64,000 nucleotides of DNA from Thermomonas sp. (GTDB taxonomy: Bacteria > Pseudomonadota > Gammaproteobacteria > Xanthomonadales > Xanthomonadaceae). The notes below the pieces were generated by a model. It had not been told where the DNA came from. It saw nothing but the letters and a program-made list of their open reading frames with translations, and made no database searches. This document shows, one piece after another, positions 35,467 to 45,176 of this stretch (positions are counted from its first letter, which is position 1; the number at the start of each line of letters is the position of its first letter). The stretch spans positions 186,001 to 250,000 of the forward strand of contig NZ_JAMLIW010000001.1 in the NCBI RefSeq assembly GCF_023953935.1. The letters are read 5' to 3'. Position numbers and translations under genes: made by a program.

Positions 35467-36468
35467 TCAGGGATGGGAACGGACCATGCCGTCCTTGCCG
35501 GTTTTCGACTTGACCTGCGCCTTGAGCGCGTCGGCTTCGGCACGGGTCATGACCGGCCCGACCCGCACCCGGGTCAGGCTGCCATGCTCGCCGCGCACGG
35601 TGTCGGTGAAGGCGTTGAAGCCCGCACGGCGGATCTCGTCGCGCAGCTTGGTGGCGTCCGGGGCCGAGGCGAACGCGCCGATCTGGACCACGAACCCGGT
35701 CGCGGCCGGATTGGCCGGCGGGGTCGGCGCCGGCTCGGTTGAACCGGCCGCAGGTTTGGCGGTCGCAGCCGGTTGGGCGGGCGCAGGTGCGGGGGCAGCG
35801 GCCGGCTTCGGCGGCTCGGCAGGCTTGGGAGGCTTGGGGGGTTCGGCCGGCTTGGAAGGCGGCGGGGTCGCCGCTGCGGCGGCAGGCGTTGCTGGCGCGG
35901 CTGGCGTGGCCGGTGCGGGCGCCGCGTCCAGCGCGATTACCTTGGCTTCCACCCGGCTGCCCAGCTGGCCGGCCCGGATGCGTGCGGATTCGGCGGTGGC
36001 CTGATCTGCGAAAGGCCCGATTCGCACGCGCTGGACCTCAGTGCTGCCCGAGGTGATTTTCTCGCGATAGCCGGGCAAACCCGCCGCGCGCAGGGCCGTG
36101 ATGACCTTGTCGGCATCCGCCACCGATTTGTAGCTTCCGAAGCTCACCACGAAGTTGCCGGCCGCCACCGCCGCGAGCGGTGTCGCCGTTGCGGCCGCAT
36201 CCGGTGCGGGAGCAGCTGGCGGCGCCGACACGGGCGCCGGCATGCCGGTCGCACCGCCGGCCGGTGCCGCACCGGGCGCATCCAGCGGCAGGTCTTCGGT
36301 GACCATATCGCCACTGCCCTGCGGCTCGGCCGGCATCCGCAACGAAACCCCCGAGACGCCGCTGTCCGGTGCCGGATCCTTGACCAGCAGCGGCAGGAAA
36401 ATCACCGCCAGCGCTATCAGCACCACCGCGCCGATCAAGCGCTGTTTCATCGAGACATCCAACGACAT
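35467..36468 (-). CDS. SPOR-domain protein, DedD-like
   Basis: A 333-residue protein. An N-terminal membrane helix (KQRLIGAVVLIALAVIFLPLL) is followed by a Pro/Ala-rich periplasmic spacer and two SPOR domains, which bind denuded septal peptidoglycan: about residues 105-185 (NFVVSFGSYKSVADAD ...) and the last 80 residues (FVVQIGAFASAPDATKL ...). This is a DedD layout, except that two SPOR copies are visible. Its upstream gene is folC and its downstream gene purF, the usual order. Start at 36468 or 36450 cannot be decided. Confidence 0.88.
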   Translation of the reverse strand: MSLDVSMKQRLIGAVVLIALAVIFLPLLVKDPAPDSGVSGVSLRMPAEPQGSGDMVTEDLPLDAPGAAPAGGATGMPAPVSAPPAAPAPDAAATATPLAAVAAGNFVVSFGSYKSVADADKVITALRAAGLPGYREKITSGSTEVQRVRIGPFADQATAESARIRAGQLGSRVEAKVIALDAAPAPATPAAPATPAAAAATPPPSKPAEPPKPPKPAEPPKPAAAPAPAPAQPAATAKPAAGSTEPAPTPPANPAATGFVVQIGAFASAPDATKLRDEIRRAGFNAFTDTVRGEHGSLTRVRVGPVMTRAEADALKAQVKSKTGKDGMVRSHP

Positions 36469-36500
36469 GGGCGCGCACCGGGGCGGCGGGGGAATGCGAA

Positions 36501-37805
36501 TTATACCGACCGCGGGGACAGGTCCGGGGCAATTGACGCCGGGCTATTCAGCCAGCGCAGCACATCCGCCGCGACATGAAAAGAACCGAAGGCGAGGATG
36601 CGATCGCCCGGATGGGCCTCCGCCAGCGCCGCGGCCAGCGCCGCCGTCACGTCCGGATGCCGCCAACCGCCAGCCGCTGCGGTTCCATGCAGCCGCAGCG
36701 CCAGCGCGTCCACCTCGGTGCCACGCGCTCCGGCATCGTGCAGGCCCGCCAGATGCCAGCCGTCCACCTGCGCCGCCAGCGCCGCCACCACGCCGGCCGC
36801 ATCCTTGTCCGCCAACGCCGAAAACACCGCCAGCGTGCGTTTGCGCGGCTGGCCGAGCAGCCAATCCACCAGCGCCTGCGCTGCCTGCGGGTTGTGCGCC
36901 ACATCGACCCACACCTCGACCCCATCACGATGGAAGCATTGCAGTCGCCCGGCCACGCGCGCCTGTGCCACGCCCTGTTCAAGTGCGCCCTGTTCCAGCC
37001 GCAGCCGCAGGGCGCGCAGCGCGGCAATCGCGCAGGCCGCGTTGCGCAACTGCACCGGCGCCGCCTGTCCGCCCATCGGCAAGGGCAATTCAATCGAATA
37101 ACCCACCTCGCGCCAGCGCCAGTGCGCGGCATCAACCGATTCGGCGAAGAAATCACTGCCGAAGCGCCAGGCCGGCGCACCGATCGCATAGGCATGGCGC
37201 AGCACGCTGGCCGGCGGATCGATGTCACCCAGCACCAAGGGCTTGAACGCCCGCGCGATCCCGGCCTTTTCGAAACCGATCGCCTCGACGTCATCTCCCA
37301 GCCAAGCCTGATGATCGAGCCCGACGGTGGTAATGATGGCGGCATCGGCATCGACCAGATTCACCGCATCCAGCCGCCCGCCCATCCCGACTTCCAGCAC
37401 CACCAGATCCAGTTCCGCACGCTGGAACAACCACAGCGCGCACAGGGTGGCGTATTCGAAATAGGTCAGCGGAGTATCCGCACGCGCGGCATCGACGGCC
37501 TCGAACCCGGCCACCAGCGCCGCATCCTCCGCATCGACGCCCTCGATGCGCACGCGCTCGTTGAACCGCAGCAAATGCGGCGAAGTGTAGGCACCCACGC
37601 GCAGGCCCTGCGCACGCGCAATCGCTTCGAGAAAGGCCACTGTCGAGCCCTTGCCATTGGTGCCGCCGACGGTGATGACGCGGCGTGCCGGTTGCCCCAG
37701 CCCCATGCGCGCGGCGACGGCACGCACCCGATCCAGCCCCAACGCGATGGCGTTGGGATGCTGTCGTTCAATGAAGGCGAGCCAATCGGGGAGGGTTTTC
37801 ATCAT
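36501..37805 (-). CDS. folC: Bifunctional folylpolyglutamate synthase/dihydrofolate synthase
   Basis: A 434-residue Mur-ligase-type enzyme that adds glutamate to folates and dihydropteroate. The ATP P-loop is VGGTNGKGSTVAF, followed by AYTSPHLLRFNERVR, VLEVGMGGRLDAVN, a DHQAWLGD and, at the C-terminus, AVFSALADKDA and ILAFGSFHVAADVL. Start at 37805 or 37802 (two adjacent ATG codons). It is 32 bases upstream of the SPOR gene. Confidence 0.95.
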   Translation of the reverse strand: MMKTLPDWLAFIERQHPNAIALGLDRVRAVAARMGLGQPARRVITVGGTNGKGSTVAFLEAIARAQGLRVGAYTSPHLLRFNERVRIEGVDAEDAALVAGFEAVDAARADTPLTYFEYATLCALWLFQRAELDLVVLEVGMGGRLDAVNLVDADAAIITTVGLDHQAWLGDDVEAIGFEKAGIARAFKPLVLGDIDPPASVLRHAYAIGAPAWRFGSDFFAESVDAAHWRWREVGYSIELPLPMGGQAAPVQLRNAACAIAALRALRLRLEQGALEQGVAQARVAGRLQCFHRDGVEVWVDVAHNPQAAQALVDWLLGQPRKRTLAVFSALADKDAAGVVAALAAQVDGWHLAGLHDAGARGTEVDALALRLHGTAAAGGWRHPDVTAALAAALAEAHPGDRILAFGSFHVAADVLRWLNSPASIAPDLSPRSV

Positions 37806-37825
37806 GGCCAATTGCAGGAGTGCGC

Positions 37826-38476
37826 CTACAGCGCCCGATGCTTGGCTTCGCCGAACAGGGAGGTGTGATGACTGCAATCATTCAGCCGCACCACTTCCAG
37901 CGTGTCCACGCCTTCGCCTTCGAGCAGGTTGAGGGTGGTCGGTGCCTGCCGGAACCCCCACAGGCGCGCGAACGGGATGCCCAGCACATGGCACAGCAGC
38001 ACGCGGTTGACCGCATCGTGGGCGACCACCAGCACGGTGTCGTCCTTGCCGAGGCCGGCGCAGGCGCGCGTCAGCGCAGGCCAGGAGCGCTCGAAGACTT
38101 GTTGCAGCGATTCACCGCCCGCGCCCGGCATCTGCACCGTGTCCGGCGCATTGCGCCACGCGGTCAGGCGTTCGGGGTCGCGGGCCTGGATTTCGCTGGC
38201 GAGCAGGCCCTCCCAATCGCCGTGACCGATTTCCTGCAGGTCCTGATCCAGGGTGAGCATGCCCGCCCGCTCCGCGCCCAGCGCCAGCCGTGCCGTCTGC
38301 GCGGCGCGATCCAGCGGCGAGGCCACCGCGCGGTCGATCCGCAGCTCACGCAGGCGGTGCCCCAACGCCTCCGCCTGGCCGATGCCCACCTCCGACAGCG
38401 GAATATCCACCTGGCCCTGATAGCGGCCTTCGGCATTCCACGGCGTTTCGCCGTGGCGGGCAAGCAGGAGTTTCAT
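37826..38476 (-). CDS. Histidine phosphatase (phosphoglycerate mutase-like)
   Basis: A 216-residue member of the histidine phosphatase branch-1 family. The catalytic signature LLARHGETPWN holds the nucleophilic His; ASPLDRAAQTA and the second His in VVAHDAVNRVLL complete the site. The substrate cannot be told; relatives include GpmB, CobC and various sugar-phosphate phosphatases. The ATG at 38476 begins directly at MKLLLARHGET. It ends 20 bases before folC. Confidence 0.9.
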   Translation of the reverse strand: MKLLLARHGETPWNAEGRYQGQVDIPLSEVGIGQAEALGHRLRELRIDRAVASPLDRAAQTARLALGAERAGMLTLDQDLQEIGHGDWEGLLASEIQARDPERLTAWRNAPDTVQMPGAGGESLQQVFERSWPALTRACAGLGKDDTVLVVAHDAVNRVLLCHVLGIPFARLWGFRQAPTTLNLLEGEGVDTLEVVRLNDCSHHTSLFGEAKHRAL

Positions 38477-38581
38477 GGGCGCGACAACGGCAATGGTGCG
38501 GCGCACAAGGCTAGCAGACTGCGCCCTGCCCGGCATCTGCGTGTACCGTATCGACTCCTCCACGCAGCGGGGTAATCACGC

Positions 38582-38977
38582 ATGCAAGCCAAGGGCGAAT
38601 TCGATGTCACCCGCACACCGCAGGGCGAACTGGAGATCGGCGGCGGCCTGCGCATCGGCCATATGCGCTTTGACAAGCGTTTTCACGGACCGCTGTCTGC
38701 GACCAGCGTGGTGCACATGCTGGCGGCGATGGCGCCGGTGCCCGGCTCCGGTGCCTACGTGGCCATCGAGCGCATCGAAGGCACGCTGGATGGCCGCCAA
38801 GGCAGCTTCCTCACCCAGCACAGCGGCGTCATGGAACGCGGCACGCCGTCGCTGCAACTGACCGTGGTTCCGGATACCGGCACGGGCGATCTGGCCGGAC
38901 TGCGCGGGCGCATCGCCATCGACATCGTCGATGGCAAGCACTTCTACACCTTCGACTACACGCTGGACGAGGGCTGA
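38582..38977 (+). CDS. DUF3224 protein
   Basis: A 131-residue soluble beta-rich protein matching DUF3224: MQAKGEFDVTRTPQGELE at the start, FHGPLSATSVVHMLAA, GAYVAIERIEGTLDGRQGSF and HSGVMERG with QLTVVPDTGTGDLAGLRGR. The family is of unknown function and is often annotated near regulators. It is divergent from the histidine phosphatase gene. No signal peptide. Confidence 0.87.
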   Translation: MQAKGEFDVTRTPQGELEIGGGLRIGHMRFDKRFHGPLSATSVVHMLAAMAPVPGSGAYVAIERIEGTLDGRQGSFLTQHSGVMERGTPSLQLTVVPDTGTGDLAGLRGRIAIDIVDGKHFYTFDYTLDEG

Positions 38978-39042
38978 CGACCGGTGATCGACGCACCCCG
39001 ATCGTCATCGAGGTGCGTCGCACTCACGCCCTGCCGTCGAAC

Positions 39043-41193
39043 TCACTCCGCCGGCAGCTGCATTTCCCGCAGCAACCGTGGCGCCGGGTAGACCTTGGCC
39101 AGCAGCCAGCGCAGGTAGCGCATGTCGACGTGGATCGCGCGCTTGTAGCGCGGGTCGTACATCCAGCTGGCGCTGACCGCTTCCCAGTTGGAATCGAAGT
39201 TCAGGCCGATCAGCCGCCCTTCGGCATCCAGCACCGGCGAGCCGGAATTGCCGCCGGTAGTATCGAGATTGGTCAGGAAATCGACGGTCTGGGTCTTCAG
39301 CTCGGGATCGGCGGTGCTGCCGAAATCGCCGCGTTCGATCGCCTCCAGCAAAGGCTTGGGCGCATCGAAGGGCACCACGCCGGTGTGCTTCTCGACAATC
39401 CCGGCCACCGTGGTCAGGGCGCGGTAGTCCACGCCATCACGCGGACTGAGCGTGCTGACCCGACCGAAGCTGACGCGCAGGGTGGAATTGGCATCCGGAT
39501 ACACCGCACGGCCTTGCGATTGGCGATAGGCGATCAGCGCCTGCATGTAGGCCGGGCGCAGCCGCAGCAATTCGCCGGCGCGCTGCTTGGCTTCGTCTTC
39601 CAACCGCAGCAGCGCGGGTTGCAGGGTGGCAGCAGCGCGCAGCAGGGTGTCCCTGGAAGCCGCCAGCTGCGCAGCATCGAGCTGCAGTGCCGCCATCCGC
39701 GTGGCTTCATCGCCCAGATGCGTGCCGGCATAGAGTGCCTCGACGCGGGTCGCGGCCTGAGCGGCATCCTGGCCGAACACGGCGTCGAACTCCGGCACGC
39801 GCTGCGCGACGGGCAAGGCGAAATAGCGGGCCAGCGCGTAGCGCAGCGTGGCCTTCTCCACCTCCGGGTCATAACGGCGCTGCAGCTGCCGCAGCCCGGC
39901 CTCGATCATTGCCTCGTCGCGTTGTTGATAGCCCGAATCCCGCTCGGCATCGGGCTTGGCGTGTTCCAGCGCGCGGCGCTGCAACCGAACCGCCGCGCCC
40001 AGCAACCCCGGCCTCAGGAACGGCAGCAGGAAATCGCGCTCGCGGCTGGCCTCGCCGGCATCGAGCTGCGCCTGCAGCGCATTGATTTCCGCGAGCCGTT
40101 CCGTCGCGCCGGGTTGCCTGGCCAGCCACGCTCGCATGGCAGCTTCATCCGCGTTCCGCACCCGGATCGCATCACTGCGGCGCAAGCCTTCCAGTTCGCC
40201 CTGCGCACGCTTGAGCGTGTTCTTGTAGCTGGCCACGGTGGAGGCGTACAGCACCTCCTTGCCGGCATTGCCCGCGGTCGCCTGTTCGATGACCCGAATC
40301 AAGCCGTCGTACATCGTCACGCGGTTGGGCAGCAGCCAGTCGATCTGGTGTGTGAACTCGGACGCAGTGCGATGGCGGAAGGTGACACCCGGATAGCCGG
40401 CCAGCATCGCGAAATCGCCCGCCTTGACCGGCGCGGTCGAAACCGTCAGCCAGGCCGGCGGCCGGTACGGCACGTTGTCCTTCGAGAACGCGGCCGGCTT
40501 GCCATCCTTGCCGACATAGGCGCGATAGAAGCTGTAGTCGCCGACGTGGCGCGGCCAGACGAAGTTGTCGATCTCATCACCGTAATTGCCGATCGACACC
40601 GGTGGCGCATTGACTAGCCGGATGTCCCGCAACTCCAGCTGCTTGATCAGGTAGAAATCGCTGCCGTAGTACATGTCGGCAACGCTGCAGCGATGGCCGG
40701 CGTCCTGCTCGCAGGCGGCCACCGCCGCTTTTTTCGCGGCATCCACGGCATCGAAATAGGCGCGCCCGGTCTTGCCGCGGGCACCTTCGAGGATGCGATC
40801 GGTGATCTTGTCGAAAGCGACGGTGACATACACCCGCGCCGCCGGGCCCGCCGACACCTCGTCTTCCTGCGTGGCGGCATTGAAGCCATCGCGGATCAGG
40901 TTGCGCTCGGGCGTCGAGTTGTACTGGATCGCACCCATCGCGCAGTGGTGGTTGGTGACGATCAGTCCCTGCGGCGAGACGAAGCTTGCGGTGCAGCCAC
41001 CCAGCGATACCACCGCCGCCAGCGGCGCCCGCTTCAGATCGGCCAGCGCCGCGGCATCGCCGCGAAAGCCCGCGGCCGCAAGCTGCGCCGACAGATCCGG
41101 AAGCTGCGACGGCAGCCACATGCCTTCATCGGCATGGGCGGCGCCCACGGCAAGGGTCATGGCAAGGGCGGCGGCAAGAGGGCGTCGTGACAT
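39043..41193 (-). CDS. S46-family dipeptidyl-peptidase, possibly DPP11-type
   Basis: A 716-residue periplasmic serine peptidase. Signal peptide to about residue 21 (VGAAHA), then the trypsin-like fold with TNHHCAMGA, Asp in DNFVWPRHVGD and Ser in TTGGNSGSPV. The helical insertion between them is typical of S46. In the C-terminal region the position known to separate DPP7 (Gly) from DPP11 (Arg or Ser) appears to be Ser in FDSNWEAVS, which would favour cleavage after Asp/Glu; I align it by eye. The ATG at 41193 begins the signal peptide. Confidence 0.93.
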   Translation of the reverse strand: MSRRPLAAALAMTLAVGAAHADEGMWLPSQLPDLSAQLAAAGFRGDAAALADLKRAPLAAVVSLGGCTASFVSPQGLIVTNHHCAMGAIQYNSTPERNLIRDGFNAATQEDEVSAGPAARVYVTVAFDKITDRILEGARGKTGRAYFDAVDAAKKAAVAACEQDAGHRCSVADMYYGSDFYLIKQLELRDIRLVNAPPVSIGNYGDEIDNFVWPRHVGDYSFYRAYVGKDGKPAAFSKDNVPYRPPAWLTVSTAPVKAGDFAMLAGYPGVTFRHRTASEFTHQIDWLLPNRVTMYDGLIRVIEQATAGNAGKEVLYASTVASYKNTLKRAQGELEGLRRSDAIRVRNADEAAMRAWLARQPGATERLAEINALQAQLDAGEASRERDFLLPFLRPGLLGAAVRLQRRALEHAKPDAERDSGYQQRDEAMIEAGLRQLQRRYDPEVEKATLRYALARYFALPVAQRVPEFDAVFGQDAAQAATRVEALYAGTHLGDEATRMAALQLDAAQLAASRDTLLRAAATLQPALLRLEDEAKQRAGELLRLRPAYMQALIAYRQSQGRAVYPDANSTLRVSFGRVSTLSPRDGVDYRALTTVAGIVEKHTGVVPFDAPKPLLEAIERGDFGSTADPELKTQTVDFLTNLDTTGGNSGSPVLDAEGRLIGLNFDSNWEAVSASWMYDPRYKRAIHVDMRYLRWLLAKVYPAPRLLREMQLPAE

Positions 41194-41393
41194 GGTTTGA
41201 CTCCGGGAAGGGCGCGGCGCGATCCAGCTGCGCGGCGCAATTGTCGGGCCTTGCATATTAGCCGTTTGCCGCACTACCAAGGCATGACGAGGGTCACGCA
41301 GCGCGGCAACTCACCCCGCAGCAATGCGACGGTCACCACGGAGCGTTCGCAAACCCGCGTTAAAATGCCGGCACGTTCCCGAGGACTACGGCC

Positions 41394-42431
41394 ATGCCGG
41401 ACATGATGATGAAAGCGCTGGTCAAGCGCGAAGCGGGCAAAGGGATCTGGATGGAACAGGTGCCGGTTCCGGCACCCGGCCCGAACGAGGTGCTGATCAA
41501 GCTGGAAAAAACCGCGATCTGCGGCACCGACCTGCACATCTACCTGTGGGACGAATGGAGCCAGCGCACCATCAAGCCGGGGCTGGTGATCGGCCACGAG
41601 TTCGTCGGCCGCATCGCCCAGCTGGGCGCGGCGGTCACCGGCTACCAGATCGGCCAGCGCGTTTCCGCCGAAGGCCACATCGTCTGCGGACACTGCCGCA
41701 ATTGCCGCGGCGGCCGCCCGCACCTGTGCCCGAACACGGTCGGCATCGGCGTCAATCGTGACGGCGCGTTCGCCGAATACATCGTGATGCCGGTGACCAA
41801 CCTGTGGCCGATCCCGGACCAGATCCCTGGCGAACTGGCCGCCTTCTTCGACCCCTACGGCAACGCCGCGCACTGCGCGCTGGAGTTCGACGTGATCGGC
41901 GAGGACGTGCTGATCACCGGCGCCGGCCCCATTGGCGTCATCGCTGCCGGCATCTGCAAGCACATCGGCGCGCGCAACGTGGTGGTGACGGATGTCAACG
42001 ATTTCCGCCTGAAACTGGCCGCCGACATGGGCGCCACCCGGGTCGTGAACGTCGCCAACCAGTCGATCAAGGACGTGATGAAGGACCTGCACATGGAAGG
42101 CTTCGACGTGGGCCTGGAAATGAGCGGCAACCCGCGCGCTTTCAACGACATGCTCGATTGCATGTATCACGGCGGCAAGATCGCGATGCTCGGGATCATG
42201 CCGAAGGGTGCCGGTTGCGACTGGGACAAGATCATCTTCAAGGGCCTGACCGTGCAGGGCATCTACGGCCGCAAGATGTACGAGACCTGGTACAAGATGA
42301 CGCAGCTTGTCCTGAGCGGCTTCCCGCTGGGCAAGGTACTCACCCACCAGCTGCCGGTGGATGAATTCCAGAAAGGTTTCGACCTGATGGAATCCGGCAA
42401 GGCCGGCAAGGTCGTTCTCAGCTGGAATTGA
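41394..42431 (+). CDS. tdh: L-threonine 3-dehydrogenase
   Basis: A 345-residue zinc alcohol dehydrogenase-family enzyme oxidising threonine to 2-amino-3-ketobutyrate. Catalytic zinc region [15 protein letters not shown] and GHEFVG; structural zinc Cys set [15 protein letters not shown]; Rossmann motif [16 protein letters not shown] site precedes the ATG at 41394; an internal ATG a few codons later equals the E. coli start MKAL. The usual partner kbl is not adjacent. Downstream are tandem repeats and an alpha-family hairpin. Confidence 0.96.
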   Translation: MPDMMMKALVKREAGKGIWMEQVPVPAPGPNEVLIKLEKTAICGTDLHIYLWDEWSQRTIKPGLVIGHEFVGRIAQLGAAVTGYQIGQRVSAEGHIVCGHCRNCRGGRPHLCPNTVGIGVNRDGAFAEYIVMPVTNLWPIPDQIPGELAAFFDPYGNAAHCALEFDVIGEDVLITGAGPIGVIAAGICKHIGARNVVVTDVNDFRLKLAADMGATRVVNVANQSIKDVMKDLHMEGFDVGLEMSGNPRAFNDMLDCMYHGGKIAMLGIMPKGAGCDWDKIIFKGLTVQGIYGRKMYETWYKMTQLVLSGFPLGKVLTHQLPVDEFQKGFDLMESGKAGKVVLSWN

Positions 42432-42433
42432 TT

Positions 42434-42640
42434 CGGATCGAAGATGCCCACGTCACGAGTGGCCTGCAGCCCATGCCAGTCGGGACTTCCGCCATGCGAT
42501 CATCGGATCGGAGATGCTTGCGGCACAAGATGCCTGCAGCCCATGCCAGTCGGGGCTTTCGCCATGTGATCTCCGGGTCGGAGATGCTTGCGGCACAAGA
42601 TGCCTGCAGCCCATGCCAGTCGGGGCTTTCGCCATGTGAC
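42434..42640 (+). repeat. 70-base tandem repeat, three copies
   Basis: Three direct copies, period exactly 70 (starting 42434, 42504 and 42574): each starts CGGATCGGAGATGC or close to it and holds GCCTGCAGCCCATGCCAGTC and GCTTTCGCCATG. Copies 2 and 3 are near identical; copy 1 is more diverged. The last part of copy 3 is the left arm of the alpha-family element 42610-42723. Confidence 0.9.
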
Positions 42641-42723
42641 CATCGGCGGCAGGGATGCCGCCGATGAGCCTACATGGATGTATTCACGGCGTGTCGCATG
42701 GCGAAAGCCCCGACTGGCATGGG
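42610..42723 (+). repeat. Alpha-family hairpin element, copy 3
   Basis: Outer arms 42610-42640 and 42693-42723 pair over 31 positions with one G·U difference. The inner hairpin 42641-42666 (CATCGGCGGCA, loop GGGA, TGCCGCCGATG) is followed by AGCCTACATGGATGTATTCA and CGGCGTG. It lies 3' of tdh and 3' of the TorF gene. The rest of the gap, 42724-42808, shows no gene or clear signal. Confidence 0.82.
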
Positions 42724-42808
42724 CCCGGCGTAGTCATGATTCCATCCGCACAAACCCGCCTGCCTCTTCCGGCATTCCATCCATAAGTTCTCCCACGCAC
42801 ACGCCCAA

Positions 42809-43510
42809 TCAGCGCGCAAACTTCACCATCAGCACGACCCGGCTGTCGGCCGTTCTGCCGAAGTCCGTGCGCGCCCGGCCATCGGTACCGTAGTACCCAA
42901 GCGCGACTTCCGCGGCCCCGAACTGCCGCGCAACCCGCAGATTCCAGTCAACATAGCTGCGCACCCCGGTGACCGCGCTGTCGCGAAACACGTTGCGTCC
43001 AAAACCGGCCGACAGGCTGAACGCGTGCGGCAGCGCCCACTGCGCCTCGGCGGCAAAATACAAGCCGGTACTGCCGGTGTTCCAGACATCATTGCTGTAG
43101 CCCAGCGTCAAGCTGTAATCATCGGCAACGGTCAGGCTGGCCAGCCACTCGTTGTAGTCCAGTTCGCTCGCGCCGGGAAAACTGTAGCGGTTGAGCGAGA
43201 CATCCAGCGCGAGAGCCTCACCAAGATCGCGCGCATAGCCAACGCTCCAATCCACCTCGACGCTGGGGCTTCCGGCTCCGAAATCGACGCCGGTAGCCCA
43301 GCCTTCCACATACCAGCCGCGTTCGGATGCGATGCTCACCCCGCCCTGCATCGTCGGTTTGCCCGCGGTCTGCGAGACGCCGCGGAACAGATAATCGGAC
43401 ACCGCGCCGATTTCCCAGCCAACCGGCGAATCGGCGTCCTCTTCCGCGTGGGCAGGCAACGGGGTCGCGCCCAGGATGAGGGCGATGGCGAGCAGGCGCA
43501 GCGCGGACAT
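42809..43510 (-). CDS. TorF-family putative porin
   Basis: A 233-residue outer-membrane protein of the TorF/TIGR02001 type. Signal peptide to about residue 22 (PLPAHA), then a beta-barrel pattern with EIGAVSDYLFRGVSQTAGKP, YVEGWATGVDFG, LDYNEWLASLTV and the C-terminal strand VVLMVKFAR. It probably forms a small outer-membrane pore. Its downstream gap ends in the alpha-family element; upstream is the 3' end of the nuo operon. Confidence 0.87.
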   Translation of the reverse strand: MSALRLLAIALILGATPLPAHAEEDADSPVGWEIGAVSDYLFRGVSQTAGKPTMQGGVSIASERGWYVEGWATGVDFGAGSPSVEVDWSVGYARDLGEALALDVSLNRYSFPGASELDYNEWLASLTVADDYSLTLGYSNDVWNTGSTGLYFAAEAQWALPHAFSLSAGFGRNVFRDSAVTGVRSYVDWNLRVARQFGAAEVALGYYGTDGRARTDFGRTADSRVVLMVKFAR

Positions 43511-43663
43511 GGCCTAGAGTCTGACCGATTCCCCCGGGAATTGCCCGTTCCAAAGACAAGGCGGCGCTGCTGGCTGCCAGCGGGAGCCGCCGCTTCGCCG
43601 CTTGCAGCCTTTAATCCAAGCATTGGGCGCGCATGCGCACGCCCTGCCCGCCTGCCCATGGAA

Positions 43664-45127
43664 TCAGACGAACGCCGCCTGGCACCAGGCCATGATCGGG
43701 TTCCAGAACACGCCCAGCACCAGCAGGGCCAGGGCGTTGACGGCGAAGGTGAAGCGCATCACGCCGTTGTCGCGGGCCTGGATCGGCTCACCTTCGGGCT
43801 CGTCGAAGTACATCACCTTCATCACATGCAGGTAGTAGTACGCGCCGATCACCGCGAACACGATACCGACGATCGCCAGCCACATCATGTCGCCGTCGAT
43901 CGCCGCGCGCAGCACCGCGAGCTTGGCCCAGAAGCCGAGGAACGGCGGCACGCCGGCCAGCGAGGCCATCACGCACAGGATCATCGCCGCGCTCCACGGA
44001 TCACGCGCGTTCAGGCCCTTGTAGTCGGCGATCTGGTCCGCCTCGAAGCCGCGCCGCGCCATCACCACGATCGCACCGAACGCGGCGGTGGCCATCAAGG
44101 CATAGGCAATGGCGTAGAACATCGCCGCGGCATAGCCTTCGGCACCGCCGCCGGCGAAACCGAGAAAGATGAAGCCGACGTGGGAGACCGTCGAATAGGC
44201 CAGCATGCGCTTGAGGTTGGTCTGCACCAGCGCAATGAGATTGCCGACCACCAGCGAGAGCGTGGCCAGCACTGCCATCAGCGGCTGCCAGTGCTCGGCC
44301 AGCGGCGCGGTGCCGAAGCCGAACAGGCGCACCACCATCGCGAACGCAGCCAGCTTGGGCGCCGAGCTGATGAACAGGGTGATCGGCGTCGGCGCGCCGT
44401 GGTAGACGTCGGGCAGCCACATGTGGAACGGCGCGGCGCCGAACTTGAACGACACGCCGGCGGTCATGAACACCACGCCGGCCAGCAGCAGCATCGGTTG
44501 CTCGACGCCCATCGCCACGCCGCGGATGGTAGCGAGGTCGAGGCTGCCGGTGGCGCCGTAGACCAGCGACATGCCGTACAGCAGCAGGCCCGAGGCCAGC
44601 GCGCCGAGCACGAAGTACTTGATCGCCGCTTCCGAAGCCAGCGGATTGTCACGATCGATCGCCACCAGCGCATACGAACTCAACGCCAGCAGCTCCAGCC
44701 CGAGGTACACCATCACCAGGCTGCCGGCCGAGATCAGCAGCATCATGCCGAGTACGGCAAACAGCACCAGCACCGACACCTCGCCCTTGTAGATCCCGCG
44801 CTCGCGCAGATCCGGCCAGATGAACAGCAGCGCGATCGCGGAGACCACGCAGGCGCCGACCTTGAGCACGTCGGCCATGGTGTCGCGCACGAACATCCCC
44901 GACAGCGCAGACGCTTCGTCACCGGCGCCCACCCCAGTCGCGATCATCGCCGCGATCAGCACTAGCACCAGTACCGACAGCACGTGGGTGATGCCGCGGC
45001 GGGCATCGCTCACGAACAGGTCGAGCATCAGCAGCAGGAAGCCGAGCCCGGCCAGCGTCAGCTCCGGGATCAGCGGCACCAGTTCGCTGGCGGCCGGCAT
45101 GGCAAGGGTGGCCTGCATCGTCGTCAT
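43664..45127 (-). CDS. nuoN: NADH-quinone oxidoreductase subunit N
   Basis: A 487-residue antiporter-like proton-pumping subunit of complex I with about 14 helices and conserved charged residues in the channel (for example LGLELLALSSYALVA and SAPKLAAFAMV). It is the last gene of the nuo operon; 49 bases separate it from nuoM. Alternative start ATG four codons later. Confidence 0.97.
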   Translation of the reverse strand: MTTMQATLAMPAASELVPLIPELTLAGLGFLLLMLDLFVSDARRGITHVLSVLVLVLIAAMIATGVGAGDEASALSGMFVRDTMADVLKVGACVVSAIALLFIWPDLRERGIYKGEVSVLVLFAVLGMMLLISAGSLVMVYLGLELLALSSYALVAIDRDNPLASEAAIKYFVLGALASGLLLYGMSLVYGATGSLDLATIRGVAMGVEQPMLLLAGVVFMTAGVSFKFGAAPFHMWLPDVYHGAPTPITLFISSAPKLAAFAMVVRLFGFGTAPLAEHWQPLMAVLATLSLVVGNLIALVQTNLKRMLAYSTVSHVGFIFLGFAGGGAEGYAAAMFYAIAYALMATAAFGAIVVMARRGFEADQIADYKGLNARDPWSAAMILCVMASLAGVPPFLGFWAKLAVLRAAIDGDMMWLAIVGIVFAVIGAYYYLHVMKVMYFDEPEGEPIQARDNGVMRFTFAVNALALLVLGVFWNPIMAWCQAAFV

Positions 45128-45176
45128 GTCCTGAAGATCGGTTCGAAGTCGCGGCGTAGCGTGTTCACGTCAAGGC

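Noticed and set aside
42434..42640. Possible CRISPR array in the 70-base repeats
   Set aside because: Repeats are direct and contiguous with no variable spacers, and no cas genes are near.
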